From UBA3210 sp963648895 (lineage in GTDB: Bacteria; Bacillota_I; Bacilli_A; RFN20; CAG-449): a DNA stretch of 27,836 nucleotides. The notes beneath the pieces were generated by a model, which saw only the letters and a program-made list of their open reading frames with translations, did not search any database and was not told the origin of the DNA. Positions 15,262-22,541 of the stretch are shown in pieces. Location of the stretch: assembly GCA_963648895.1 (NCBI GenBank), contig CAVJGK010000006.1, forward strand, positions 1 to 27,836, read 5' to 3'. The position numbers and the translations under genes were made by a program. Within the stretch, counting starts at the first letter, position 1; each line of letters opens with the position of its first letter.

Positions 15262-16797
15262 ATGAAATTTTTAAAGAAATTCTTTCATACTTTATTTGGT
15301 AGATTAACTATCTTTGGATTGCTTGTTGTCGCACAAGTTGTTTTTCTTGTATGGATCATTATGCAATTTGAAGGATATTCTATTTATATTAACTTAGCTT
15401 TCTCCATATTAGCCTTACTCGTCGCTTTAAATTTGAATTTCCGTTATATGCCAAATGAGGCGAAAGTCTCTTGGTGCGTATTATTAATAATCTCTCCAGT
15501 GTTTGGAATAATAACTTACTTAATGTTTTCTAGAAACCGCGTTTCTTATAGACAAAAAAGATTCTTTGAAAGATGTTATAATGAAAATGTCTTCTATTTA
15601 AAAAATAAGACGTACAAGAAAGAAAATATACTTGAAAAAGTAGATAAAGTACAACTGGGTCAATTACAATATCTTGAATCATTCAATATTAATAAAGGAT
15701 ATAGTAAAAATAAATCAACTTTCTTTCCAAGTGGTGAACAATTTTTTGATGATTTATTAATAGAATTAAAGAAAGCAAAAAAGTTTATCTTCCTTGAATT
15801 CTTTATTGTAGAAAGAGGCATTATGCTTAATTCTATCTTAGAGATATTAGAAGAAAAGGTTAAAGAAGGTGTTGATGTAAGATTGATCTATGATGATATA
15901 GGATCTATTCAAAACGTTGAATCTTCTTATTATTTAAAATTAAGAAAGATGGGCATTAAGGCTTATAAATTTAATAGATTTATTCCAATTGCTTCTGCGG
16001 TTCATAACAATAGAGATCACCGTAAATTTATTATTATCGATGGAAAAACTTTCTATACCGGCGGATGTAATCTCGCGGATGAATATATCAATAAAAAAGA
16101 ACGCTTTGGTTATTGGAAAGATTCAATGATCAAAGTCCAAGGTCCTGCCGTTGATTCTGTTACAGTTTTATTCTTAACTACTTATATGGTAGTTAGCAAT
16201 ACAAATGAAAAAGTTGATATTTATTTAAACCAATATGATAAATACGATGAAGAAGGTATTATTTGTCCTTATGGTGATGGACCTCGTCCATTTTATAAAG
16301 AATATATCGGTGAAAATGTCATTATAAATATGATTAATCAATCAGAAAAATATATTTATATTACAACTCCATATTTTGTCTGCGATGATAAGATTAAACA
16401 AGCATTTATCAATGCATCAAAAAGAGGGGTTGATGTAAGAATTATTGTTCCTCATATTCCAGATAAAAGATTAATTTTTGCTCTTACTAGATCCAATTAT
16501 GCAAGATTACAAAAAGCAGGAGTTAAAGTTTATGAATTTGAACCTGGATTTATCCATGCAAAACAAATGGTATGCGATGATAAAATCGCTCAAGTTGGTA
16601 CGATAAATCTTGATTATCGTAGTTTGTTGCATCATTATGAAGATGCTGTGTGGATTGCTTCTAGCCCTGTAATAAAAGATATTAAGAAAGATTTTGAAGA
16701 AACCTTCCCTAAATGTATCGATATGACAGGACATAAGCAAAATAAATTCAAACATTTCTTATGCAAACTAATTGAAAATTTACAACCATTATTATAA
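15262..16797 (+). CDS. cls: Cardiolipin synthase (phospholipase D superfamily)
   Basis: Membrane enzyme that condenses two phosphatidylglycerols to cardiolipin and glycerol. Two N-terminal helices (about 12-34 and 40-58) and a further hydrophobic stretch near 68-90 precede a catalytic part with two HKD motifs: H253, K255 and D260 in HRKFIIIDG, and H432, K434 and D439 in HAKQMVCDD. The following YTGGCNLADEY and VGTINLDYRS segments complete each half. Length 511 is normal. AAGGAG (15245-15250) precedes the ATG by about ten bases. It may be cotranscribed with psuG, which begins 16 bases after its stop without an intervening terminator. Confidence 0.93.
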   Translation: MKFLKKFFHTLFGRLTIFGLLVVAQVVFLVWIIMQFEGYSIYINLAFSILALLVALNLNFRYMPNEAKVSWCVLLIISPVFGIITYLMFSRNRVSYRQKRFFERCYNENVFYLKNKTYKKENILEKVDKVQLGQLQYLESFNINKGYSKNKSTFFPSGEQFFDDLLIELKKAKKFIFLEFFIVERGIMLNSILEILEEKVKEGVDVRLIYDDIGSIQNVESSYYLKLRKMGIKAYKFNRFIPIASAVHNNRDHRKFIIIDGKTFYTGGCNLADEYINKKERFGYWKDSMIKVQGPAVDSVTVLFLTTYMVVSNTNEKVDIYLNQYDKYDEEGIICPYGDGPRPFYKEYIGENVIINMINQSEKYIYITTPYFVCDDKIKQAFINASKRGVDVRIIVPHIPDKRLIFALTRSNYARLQKAGVKVYEFEPGFIHAKQMVCDDKIAQVGTINLDYRSLLHHYEDAVWIASSPVIKDIKKDFEETFPKCIDMTGHKQNKFKHFLCKLIENLQPLL

Positions 16798-16813
16798 AAA
16801 AGGAGATCAAAAA

Positions 16814-17725
16814 ATGTTAATTAAAATTTCAAATGAAGTACAAGAAGCTTTAAAAAATAATAAGCCAGTTATCGCTTTAGAATCAACTATTATTTCTCAT
16901 GGTATGCCTTATCCTAAGAATGTTCAAACTGCTTTAGAAGTAGAAAGAATCATTAGAGAAAATGGTTGCGTACCTGCAACTATTGGTATTATTGATGGAA
17001 CACCAATTGTTGGTATGTCACCAGATGAAATTGAAAAATTTGGTTCAACTAAAGGAATTTTAAAAGTATCTAGAAGAGACTTACCAGTTGTTATGGCTAA
17101 GAAAAAATGGGGCGCAACAACAGTTTCTACTACGATGATTTTAGCGGCAGCAGCAGGTATTGAAGTATTTGTTACAGGCGGTATTGGCGGCGTCCATAGA
17201 CATGGAGAAGTAACAATGGATATTTCTGCAGACTTACAAGAACTCGCTCATACAAATGTAACAGTTATCTGCGCAGGTGCAAAAGCTATTTTAGACCTTC
17301 CTAGAACATTAGAATATTTAGAAACTCAAGGTGTCCCAGTTTTAGGTTATAAATCAGAAAATCTTGCAGCTTTCTATTCAAAAGATTCAGGTTTAAAACT
17401 TGATTATAAAATGGATGATGCACATGAAATCGCTGAAACAATTTTCTATAAACGCGCATTAAAACTTGACGGCGGTATTTTAATTTCTAATCCAATTCCA
17501 GATGAATATTCTTTACCAAATGAAGTCATTAATAAATATATTGATGATGCACTTGCCAAAGCTGATGCAAATGGCATTAAAGGTAAAGATGTTACTCCAT
17601 TCTTATTAAAAGAAATCGCTGATCAAACAAAAGGTACTTCTTTAGAAGCTAATATTAAATTAGTATATAACAATGCTTTAGTTGGTAGTTTAATCGCTAA
17701 AGAATTAGCTTCATTAAAAAAGTAA
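16814..17725 (+). CDS. psuG: Pseudouridine-5'-phosphate glycosidase
   Basis: Cleaves pseudouridine 5'-phosphate reversibly to uracil and ribose 5-phosphate in nucleoside catabolism. The frame is open from 16772, but the ATG at 16814 is chosen because AAAGGAGATC (16799-16808) sits just before it and the upstream ATG lies inside cls. The 303 residues carry ALESTIISHGMPYP (21-34), GATTVSTTM (100-108), VFVTGGIGGVHRHGEV (119-133) and GAKAILDLPRTLEYLET (155-171), whose K157 aligns with the family's Schiff-base lysine. No pseudouridine kinase (psuK) adjoins, so either it lies elsewhere or the phosphate is made by another route. One base separates its stop from the next gene. Confidence 0.95.
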   Translation: MLIKISNEVQEALKNNKPVIALESTIISHGMPYPKNVQTALEVERIIRENGCVPATIGIIDGTPIVGMSPDEIEKFGSTKGILKVSRRDLPVVMAKKKWGATTVSTTMILAAAAGIEVFVTGGIGGVHRHGEVTMDISADLQELAHTNVTVICAGAKAILDLPRTLEYLETQGVPVLGYKSENLAAFYSKDSGLKLDYKMDDAHEIAETIFYKRALKLDGGILISNPIPDEYSLPNEVINKYIDDALAKADANGIKGKDVTPFLLKEIADQTKGTSLEANIKLVYNNALVGSLIAKELASLKK

Positions 17726-17726
17726 T

Positions 17727-18350
17727 ATGAAAGATAATAAAGTAGTATTACATAATTTAGAAAAAACTGATTTACTCACTTGCATTAAAAATGATGATTT
17801 TTTGAATAAAGAAATAACATATTCATCTTCAGAAGAATTAGTTATAAAAGATGTTAAAATTTCTAATTGCAAGTTTGTAAATATCGATTTTAGTAAAATA
17901 AAATTAAACAATGTTGATTTAAGTAATTGTATCTTTGATCATTGCACATTGATCAATGTATCTTTAACTCACTATGGAGTTAATAATTTATATTTTAATA
18001 ATTGTAAGTTATTAAATATTCATATGGATCAAACAAGTGTTAAAAATTTGATAATAGAGAATTCTTCATGCCGTTATTTAAATTTTTCTTTTTCCAATAT
18101 TAATGGATTAGTATTAAAAAATAACATCATGAAAGAATCTTTCTTTAATCAAACTTATATTTTAAATAGTGAATTTGATTCACTAGATTTAGAAGGCAGT
18201 GAATTATTAAATATGAAAATAGATTCACTTGATTTGTCGACTTCTAATATTGCAAAAGTAAAAATCAATGCCTATTCTTTAAAAGGGATGAGTGTTAATG
18301 TTTCTCAAGCCATAAATTTGATTACAATTTTAGGCGTTAAAGTAAAATAA
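17727..18350 (+). CDS. Pentapeptide-repeat-like protein
   Basis: 207 residues with a loose five-residue periodicity typical of right-handed quadrilateral beta-helices: between about 45 and 180, runs such as LNNVDLSNCIFDHCTLINVSL and YFNNCKLLNIHM recur with Leu, Ile or Phe at the central position. There is no signal peptide or membrane helix. The first 40 residues are different and probably capping. The gene starts one base after psuG, with only a weak AAAAAAG ribosome site, so it is probably translated by coupling. The function is not known: members of the superfamily include Qnr/MfpA gyrase-protecting proteins, but nothing here marks that activity. Confidence 0.7.
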   Translation: MKDNKVVLHNLEKTDLLTCIKNDDFLNKEITYSSSEELVIKDVKISNCKFVNIDFSKIKLNNVDLSNCIFDHCTLINVSLTHYGVNNLYFNNCKLLNIHMDQTSVKNLIIENSSCRYLNFSFSNINGLVLKNNIMKESFFNQTYILNSEFDSLDLEGSELLNMKIDSLDLSTSNIAKVKINAYSLKGMSVNVSQAINLITILGVKVK

Positions 18351-18379
18351 TTGATTTTTATTTGATACTTTCTTATAAT
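18351..18379 (+). promoter_or_regulatory. Promoter of the P-loop kinase gene
   Basis: TTGATT (18351-18356) and TATAAT (18374-18379) with a 17-base spacer; GAGG (18392-18395) precedes the ATG at 18405. Confidence 0.7.
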
Positions 18380-18404
18380 TAAAAAGAATGTGAGGTTCTA
18401 ACTT

Positions 18405-18986
18405 ATGGGTAAAATCTTAAAAAAGTTAATTTTAGTTACTTCTCCTCCAGCATGTGGTAAAACTTATATCTCAAAAAAATTAGCCTCTGCTTTGGAACAT
18501 GTTGTATATTTAGATAAAGATACTTTAATTACATTATCAAAACAAATATTCTTAGTTGCAAATCAAGAATATAACCGTTCTAGTGATTTCTTTGAAAAAT
18601 ATATTCGTAATGAAGAATATTACTGCGTACTTGATTTAGCTTTTGAAGCAATCCAATACGAAGATTTAGTATTAATTAACGCTCCATTTACTCGTGAGAT
18701 TAGAGATGTTGAATACATGCATAATCTTGAAAAGAAATTGGAAGATATGGGCGGAGAATTAGTTGTCATTTGGGTTAAAACTTCTCCAGAAGTTTGTAAA
18801 CAAAGAATGATTGCAAGAAATTCTGATCGTGATACATGGAAATTGGCCAACTGGGATGAATATATCAAAAGATGTAATTTCACCGAACCAGTAGGAATTA
18901 AAAACTTTGTCGTATTTAACAATAACTCCGATGAAGAATTTAATGATTCAATGACTAGAATTGTTAAATATTTACAAGATAAATAA
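18405..18986 (+). CDS. P-loop small-molecule kinase (AAA_33/shikimate-kinase-like)
   Basis: 193-residue nucleotide-binding protein of the kinase type. Walker A reads SPPACGKT at 13-20, with Ser in place of the first Gly, a variant seen in the AAA_33 group. A DKDT substrate-type motif follows at about 37, the Walker B-like segment LVLINAPF is near 88, and the arginine-rich lid KQRMIARNSDRDTWK is near 127-141. The acceptor molecule is unknown; candidates are a sugar, nucleoside or antibiotic-like compound. It has its own promoter and a strong terminator and is therefore monocistronic. Fold assignment is good, substrate is not predicted. Confidence 0.8.
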   Translation: MGKILKKLILVTSPPACGKTYISKKLASALEHVVYLDKDTLITLSKQIFLVANQEYNRSSDFFEKYIRNEEYYCVLDLAFEAIQYEDLVLINAPFTREIRDVEYMHNLEKKLEDMGGELVVIWVKTSPEVCKQRMIARNSDRDTWKLANWDEYIKRCNFTEPVGIKNFVVFNNNSDEEFNDSMTRIVKYLQDK

Positions 18987-18992
18987 CAAAAG

Positions 18993-19024
18993 AAAACCTC
19001 AGGTTTATGTGAACCTGAGGTTTT
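18993..19024. terminator. Bidirectional terminator, 13-bp stem
   Basis: AAAACCTCAGGTT (18993-19005) pairs perfectly with AACCTGAGGTTTT (19012-19024) around TATGTG. It serves both the kinase gene and the convergent small gene at 19039. Confidence 0.9.
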
Positions 19025-19038
19025 AAAATACAAAATAA

Positions 19039-19242
19039 TTAGAATAAATTCGCAGTTAAGAATAATCTTGTATAGTCTGTACAATAATATTCAATTGTTG
19101 AATCTTTTGAAACTACATCTTCAACTTGCGCATTTGTCTTATCTAATAATCTATCTAAATAATTATATGCGTCTTCTAATGAAGAGAAGTTTTTTGAATT
19201 TACTTTGTTTTTGTTAATGATTCCGTCTACTGTGTATGACAT
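19039..19242 (-). CDS. Small 67-residue protein of unknown function
   Basis: The minus-strand ATG at 19242 is preferred over one at 19251, because AAAAAGGAG (19252 upward) lies nine bases before it while the earlier ATG overlaps that site. The protein begins MSYTVDGIINKNKV and contains a SSLEDAYNYLDRLLDK helix and a DSTIEYYCTDYTRLF end. It is soluble and acidic in the middle, and I know no family for it. It is a credible gene because of the strong ribosome site, a shared terminator at its 3' end and a perfect cre-type operator about 98 bases upstream. Another 154-codon minus-strand frame covers this region and the kinase gene but looks like a shadow. Confidence 0.65.
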   Translation of the reverse strand: MSYTVDGIINKNKVNSKNFSSLEDAYNYLDRLLDKTNAQVEDVVSKDSTIEYYCTDYTRLFLTANLF

Positions 19243-19339
19243 ATGATCCATCTCCTTTTTGTTTATTTTTTTAATGGTCTTTTTCTTTGACCACCTATAT
19301 AAAACGATTTTTCAAATAAAAAAACAATCGATTTTTATG

Positions 19340-19353
19340 TGATAACGTTTTCA
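19340..19353. promoter_or_regulatory. Catabolite-responsive element (cre)-type site
   Basis: TGATAACGTTTTCA matches the CcpA site consensus TGWNANCGNTNWCA at every defined position. It lies in the 257-base gap upstream of the 67-residue gene and downstream of the gene at 19500. The gap also holds an inverted repeat TGGTC/GACCA (19275-19279, 19289-19293). The likely minus-strand promoter is between cre and the gene (a TTTATA about 18 bases after TTGTTT) and is weak. Confidence 0.55.
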
Positions 19354-19433
19354 AAAAAATGTAAGAGATTACAGAAAGCCTTTACAGTATTTTAGTGTTC
19401 GAAAAAATCCAATATTTAAAATTCAAGGCCATT

Positions 19434-19461
19434 AAAAAAGAGAGATATTTTTCAATCCCTC
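19434..19461 (-). terminator. Terminator of the minus-strand gene at 19500
   Basis: On the minus strand GAGGGAT (19461-19455) pairs with ATCTCTC (19446-19440), one G-T pair included, followed by six T (19439-19434). Confidence 0.7.
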
Positions 19462-19499
19462 CGATTTTTTCCTAAGTAAATTTATTAATTCTTAAAATT

Positions 19500-19985
19500 T
19501 TATTTTCTGATTATTTTATCATACACAATAGCATATTTACTTAAATTATCTTTTGCATAAATAACATATAAATAGACACCATTTTCAATTGGAAAGTTGC
19601 GATAAGCGATCCAATCGGAGATAAATACGTGTTTAGTTCCTTTTTTAGAGATAATAACTTCTAAATCAAATTGAATCAATGTTTTATCTTTTGGATGAGT
19701 TCTAACATTTTTTACTATTCCAAGCTTTCTAATACCTAATGCATCTAAAGCATCTAATCTTTTAGATGTTTGGATTTCTTTATATGTGACATAGATTCCT
19801 CCAATAATAAAAAATAAACAAACAACTGAAGCGATTAAAATCACTAACAAATAAGAAGTATCATTTGGAATTGCGTTTCTTATTTGAGAATTAAAGATGA
19901 TAAATAAACTAATAAAAGTTCCTAGAAGGATTCCTCCTAGTGACAATAATAATATTCCTCCAATAACTCCTTGATACTTTTTCAT
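19500..19985 (-). CDS. Unrecognised membrane protein, two helices plus soluble domain
   Basis: 161 residues. Two hydrophobic segments (about 8-32 and 44-68) form a hairpin, followed by a cytosolic-looking region beginning YKEIQTSKRLDALDALG with strand-rich sequence to the C-terminus (GIVKNVRTH, FDLEVIISKKGTKHVF and the YLYVIYA stretch). The layout is like small domain-of-unknown-function proteins with an SH3- or OB-like tail, but I cannot name a family. GAAGG lies about seven bases before the ATG. It has its own terminator and diverges from the large operon at 20163 across a 177-base gap. Confidence 0.72.
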   Translation of the reverse strand: MKKYQGVIGGILLLSLGGILLGTFISLFIIFNSQIRNAIPNDTSYLLVILIASVVCLFFIIGGIYVTYKEIQTSKRLDALDALGIRKLGIVKNVRTHPKDKTLIQFDLEVIISKKGTKHVFISDWIAYRNFPIENGVYLYVIYAKDNLSKYAIVYDKIIRK

Positions 19986-20068
19986 AATGTCCTTCTTTCT
20001 TTTAAATATTTTAACAAATAAACAAGAACTTTAAAATATAAATATATTTTATACATAACCTTATTTTG

Positions 20069-20097
20069 TTGACAAATAAGCATAATTGTAGTAAATT
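20069..20097 (+). promoter_or_regulatory. Promoter of the dehydratase/CooC operon
   Basis: TTGACA (20069-20074) and TAAATT (20092-20097) with a 17-base spacer; the predicted +1 is near 20104, inside the palindrome that follows. Confidence 0.75.
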
Positions 20098-20102
20098 ATT
20101 AT

Positions 20103-20120
20103 TTGATAAAACTTTATCAA
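20103..20120. promoter_or_regulatory. Rex-like operator, perfect 18-bp palindrome
   Basis: TTGATAAAACTTTATCAA is a palindrome with eight-base arms around AC. Length and the TTG...CAA ends match Rex sites of Firmicutes (TTGTTAANNNNTTAACAA or TTGTGAANNNNTTCACAA), differing only at inner positions. Its position over +1 is that of a repressor. Rex releases DNA when NADH is high, so the operon should be expressed under reducing, fermentative conditions. Confidence 0.7.
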
Positions 20121-20162
20121 TAAAATAATATTGATTGTTTTTGAAATTGGGGTCAATAACAT

Positions 20163-20369
20163 ATGGAAGAAAATAATAAAAAAGAGCTTATTACGCTTAT
20201 TGCATATTTAATTAAGCATAATGAATCACACAATAAAGAATTAAAAGAAATTGCGTCTTCATTAAAAGATATTGATAATGCTGCATATTTAAAAATAATG
20301 GATGCTTTAAAATCATATCAAGTAGGAAATTCTTTATTACAAGAAACTTTAGACATTATTAATAAATAA
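20163..20369 (+). CDS. Small helical protein with HNESH motif, first gene of operon
   Basis: 68 residues, predicted all alpha-helix: an N-terminal helix KKELITLIAYLIKHN, the motif HNESHNKEL near residues 19-27, then two more amphipathic helices. The two histidines four residues apart with nearby Glu could bind a metal. I recall similar His-containing small helical domains beside CooT-type proteins, but I cannot name the family with certainty. The ribosome site is weak (TGGGGTC, about 12 bases before the ATG). It is the promoter-proximal gene, 12 bases before the CooT gene, so a nickel-related or regulatory role in the operon is an inference. Confidence 0.7.
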   Translation: MEENNKKELITLIAYLIKHNESHNKELKEIASSLKDIDNAAYLKIMDALKSYQVGNSLLQETLDIINK

Positions 20370-20381
20370 TGGAGGTTTATT

Positions 20382-20576
20382 ATGTGCTTATCAACAATAT
20401 ATAAAGATAAAATCGATGACAATAATATTTTAATGAAGAATGTTATGGCGATTGAACAAGATAAAAACTTATTAATCTTTACTGATTTAATGGAAAGAAA
20501 ATTACAAGTGAAAGGTCAATTAGAAAAAGCTAATTTAGTTGATGGTTATGTAATTGTTCATTTGGAGGGTCAATAA
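20382..20576 (+). CDS. CooT-family small nickel-binding protein
   Basis: 64 residues that begin MCLSTIYK, the signature N-terminus of the CooT family, in which Cys2 takes part in nickel binding of a homodimer. The remainder is the expected small beta-barrel: ILMKNVMAIEQ, LLIFTDLMERKLQVKG, and a VDGYVIVHLE end. CooT assists nickel delivery to CO dehydrogenase in Rhodospirillum; related proteins occur in many anaerobes without that enzyme. GGAGG (20371-20375) precedes the ATG. One base separates its stop from the CooC-like gene, which supports a shared metal-insertion role. Confidence 0.82.
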   Translation: MCLSTIYKDKIDDNNILMKNVMAIEQDKNLLIFTDLMERKLQVKGQLEKANLVDGYVIVHLEGQ

Positions 20577-20577
20577 T

Positions 20578-21339
20578 ATGGGTAAACCTATTATATTAGC
20601 TTTCTGCGGTAAAGGTGGAGTTGGAAAAACTTCTATCTCGGCATTGAGCGTTAGATTACTTCATGAAAAATATCCAAATAAAAAGATTTTAGCTATTGAT
20701 GCAGATCCTGCCATTGGGTTAGCCACTGCATTAGGAGTAAATTCGGGTTCAACTGTCGATGATATTAGAAAATTATTTATTGAACACGCAGAATCTGGCG
20801 ATTCCAAAGCGGCTTTAGAAATTCTTTCCGAAGCTAAATATCAAATTTTTGATGCTTTAGTAGAAATTGATAATATTTCTTTTCTTGCCATAGGTCGACC
20901 AGAAGCCAGCGGATGTTATTGCAAGGTCAATGCTTATTTAAAAGAAGTTATTTCTTTAATTGCCAATAATTTTGATTATGTAGTCATTGATGGAGAAGCA
21001 GGCATTGAACAAGTCAATCGACGCGTAATGGAAAAAGTAACTCATTTAGTATTAGTATCTGATGCTTCTAAAAAAGGTATTGAAGTTACTAAAACTATTA
21101 AGAAAGTTGCATCTGAATTAGTGATGTATGAAACAGATGGATTAATTTTAAATCGAGTTAATGAAACTGTTGATGTCAATAAACTTAATTTAGATACATT
21201 AAATCTATTAAGCGTTATACCAGATGATAAAGAAATGATGTTATCAGATGTCGAAGGTAATTCAGTATTTAGTTTAAATAAAGATGCAAGCATTTATAAA
21301 AATACATCCTTAGCATTAGAAAAATTACAAATATTATAA
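20578..21339 (+). CDS. CooC/AcsF-family P-loop ATPase (nickel insertion type)
   Basis: MinD/SIMIBI-class ATPase related to CooC and AcsF, which drive nickel insertion into CO dehydrogenase or acetyl-CoA synthase. The ATG at 20578 is taken because GGAGG (20564-20568) lies nine bases before it and the protein then starts MGKPIILAFCGKGGVGKT. Motifs: deviant Walker A GKGGVGKT at 11-18, DADPAIGLA at 41-49 (switch I), the metal-binding CxC pair C113-Y-C115 in GRPEASGCYCKVN, the YVVIDGEAGIE switch II segment near 135 and an LVSDASKKGIE segment. 253 residues is typical. CxC holds Ni at the CooC dimer interface. Which client it serves here is the key question. Confidence 0.88.
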   Translation: MGKPIILAFCGKGGVGKTSISALSVRLLHEKYPNKKILAIDADPAIGLATALGVNSGSTVDDIRKLFIEHAESGDSKAALEILSEAKYQIFDALVEIDNISFLAIGRPEASGCYCKVNAYLKEVISLIANNFDYVVIDGEAGIEQVNRRVMEKVTHLVLVSDASKKGIEVTKTIKKVASELVMYETDGLILNRVNETVDVNKLNLDTLNLLSVIPDDKEMMLSDVEGNSVFSLNKDASIYKNTSLALEKLQIL

Positions 21340-21350
21340 AGGAGGTCAAC

Positions 21351-22541
21351 ATGAAAGATTTAAAACATTTATATTATTTTGAAAAATTACTAGATGATGC
21401 GAATAATGAACTAGTAAGAAAAGCCAAAGAAGATGGCTTAAAATGTGTTGGAAGCGTCTGTTATCAAATTCCAGAAGTATTATTAAACTTAAAAGGAATT
21501 TTCTCCACACGTTTAAGAGCCCCTCGTACCGGCTCATTAGAAATGGGTACTTATTATATGACTTCCTTCTTATGTGAATATACTAGAGCCTTATTAGAAA
21601 GAGCGATTGAAGGAGGATATCAATTCCTTGATTGTCTACTTGCTCCAGATGGATGTACAATGATTAATCGTTGCGTTGAAAATATGGAGTTATTAAAGAC
21701 AATGCCTCAAGAAAATTTCTTCTTTGAATATCTTGAAGTTCCAATGAAAGCGGATGAAAATGGTCTTTCTTTATATGTATCTGAATGCCGTAAGAAAGTA
21801 TTAAATTCATTACATGATCATTTTGGTATTGATGTTAGTGATGATTCATTAAGACAAGCAGTCGAAGAACATAATAAATTATGTCGTTTAATTACTGAAA
21901 TTGGTAATTATCGGAAAGAAGATAATCCTCGTATCACTGGTTATGAATTCCATATTATTACAATGTGCACTTATGTATGTCCTCATTATTTATTAATTGA
22001 TAAATTAGAAGAAACATTGGAAGAATTAAAAACACGTGTTCCTGATGAAAAGAAGAGCTATCGCGCAAGAGTGATGGTAGTAGGTTCAGAAGTTGATGAT
22101 GTAGATATGATAAAACTCATTGAAGAATCAGGTGCTTTAGTAGTTGCAGATCGATTCTGCTTTGGTTCTTTACCAGGTAGAGAAGAAATTATTTTAAATG
22201 ATAAAGATGATGTATTAACTCAAATTTGTTCTCATTACATGTATAAGTGTATGTGTCCTCGTCATATGAATATGGATAAATTTAGATTGAGAAAAGAATA
22301 TGTAAATAAACTCGCCAAAGAATATAAAGCAGATGGCATTATTTATGAACAAATGAAATTCTGTGATCCGTGGGCTTATGAAAGAATGACAGGTACTCAT
22401 ATGTTAAGAGATGAATACCATTATCCTGTTTTATCAATTGATCGACCTTATGCAGTTGGTAATTCTGGACAAATTAGAACAAGAGTGCAAGCTTTTGTTG
22501 AAAGTATTGAAATTAAGAAAATCCAAGGAGGCAATAAATAA
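21351..22541 (+). CDS. 2-hydroxyacyl-CoA dehydratase-family subunit (HgdB/BcrC/DCCP type)
   Basis: 396-residue iron-sulfur protein of the family that includes 2-hydroxyglutaryl-CoA dehydratase, benzoyl-CoA reductase and double-cubane cluster proteins. Family marks: candidate cluster cysteines at C75, C102, C108 and C338 (the last in MKFCDPW), the DRFCFGSLPGR segment at 268-277 and the C-terminal signature RPYAVGNSGQIRTRVQAFVE at 365-384. Extra cysteines occur at 32, 37, 95, 206, 210, 293, 300 and 302. GGAGG precedes the ATG and the start follows the CooC-like gene by 11 bases. With the next two genes it forms a complete ATP-activated reductase set. Substrate is unknown; no CoA-transferase or acyl-CoA dehydrogenase is near. 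Confidence 0.88.
   Translation: MKDLKHLYYFEKLLDDANNELVRKAKEDGLKCVGSVCYQIPEVLLNLKGIFSTRLRAPRTGSLEMGTYYMTSFLCEYTRALLERAIEGGYQFLDCLLAPDGCTMINRCVENMELLKTMPQENFFFEYLEVPMKADENGLSLYVSECRKKVLNSLHDHFGIDVSDDSLRQAVEEHNKLCRLITEIGNYRKEDNPRITGYEFHIITMCTYVCPHYLLIDKLEETLEELKTRVPDEKKSYRARVMVVGSEVDDVDMIKLIEESGALVVADRFCFGSLPGREEIILNDKDDVLTQICSHYMYKCMCPRHMNMDKFRLRKEYVNKLAKEYKADGIIYEQMKFCDPWAYERMTGTHMLRDEYHYPVLSIDRPYAVGNSGQIRTRVQAFVESIEIKKIQGGNK

Noticed and set aside
18620..19084. 154-codon minus-strand frame over the P-loop kinase and small gene
   Set aside because: Would run antisense through a gene with clear kinase motifs and across a strong terminator; hydrophobic and Ser-rich shadow sequence.
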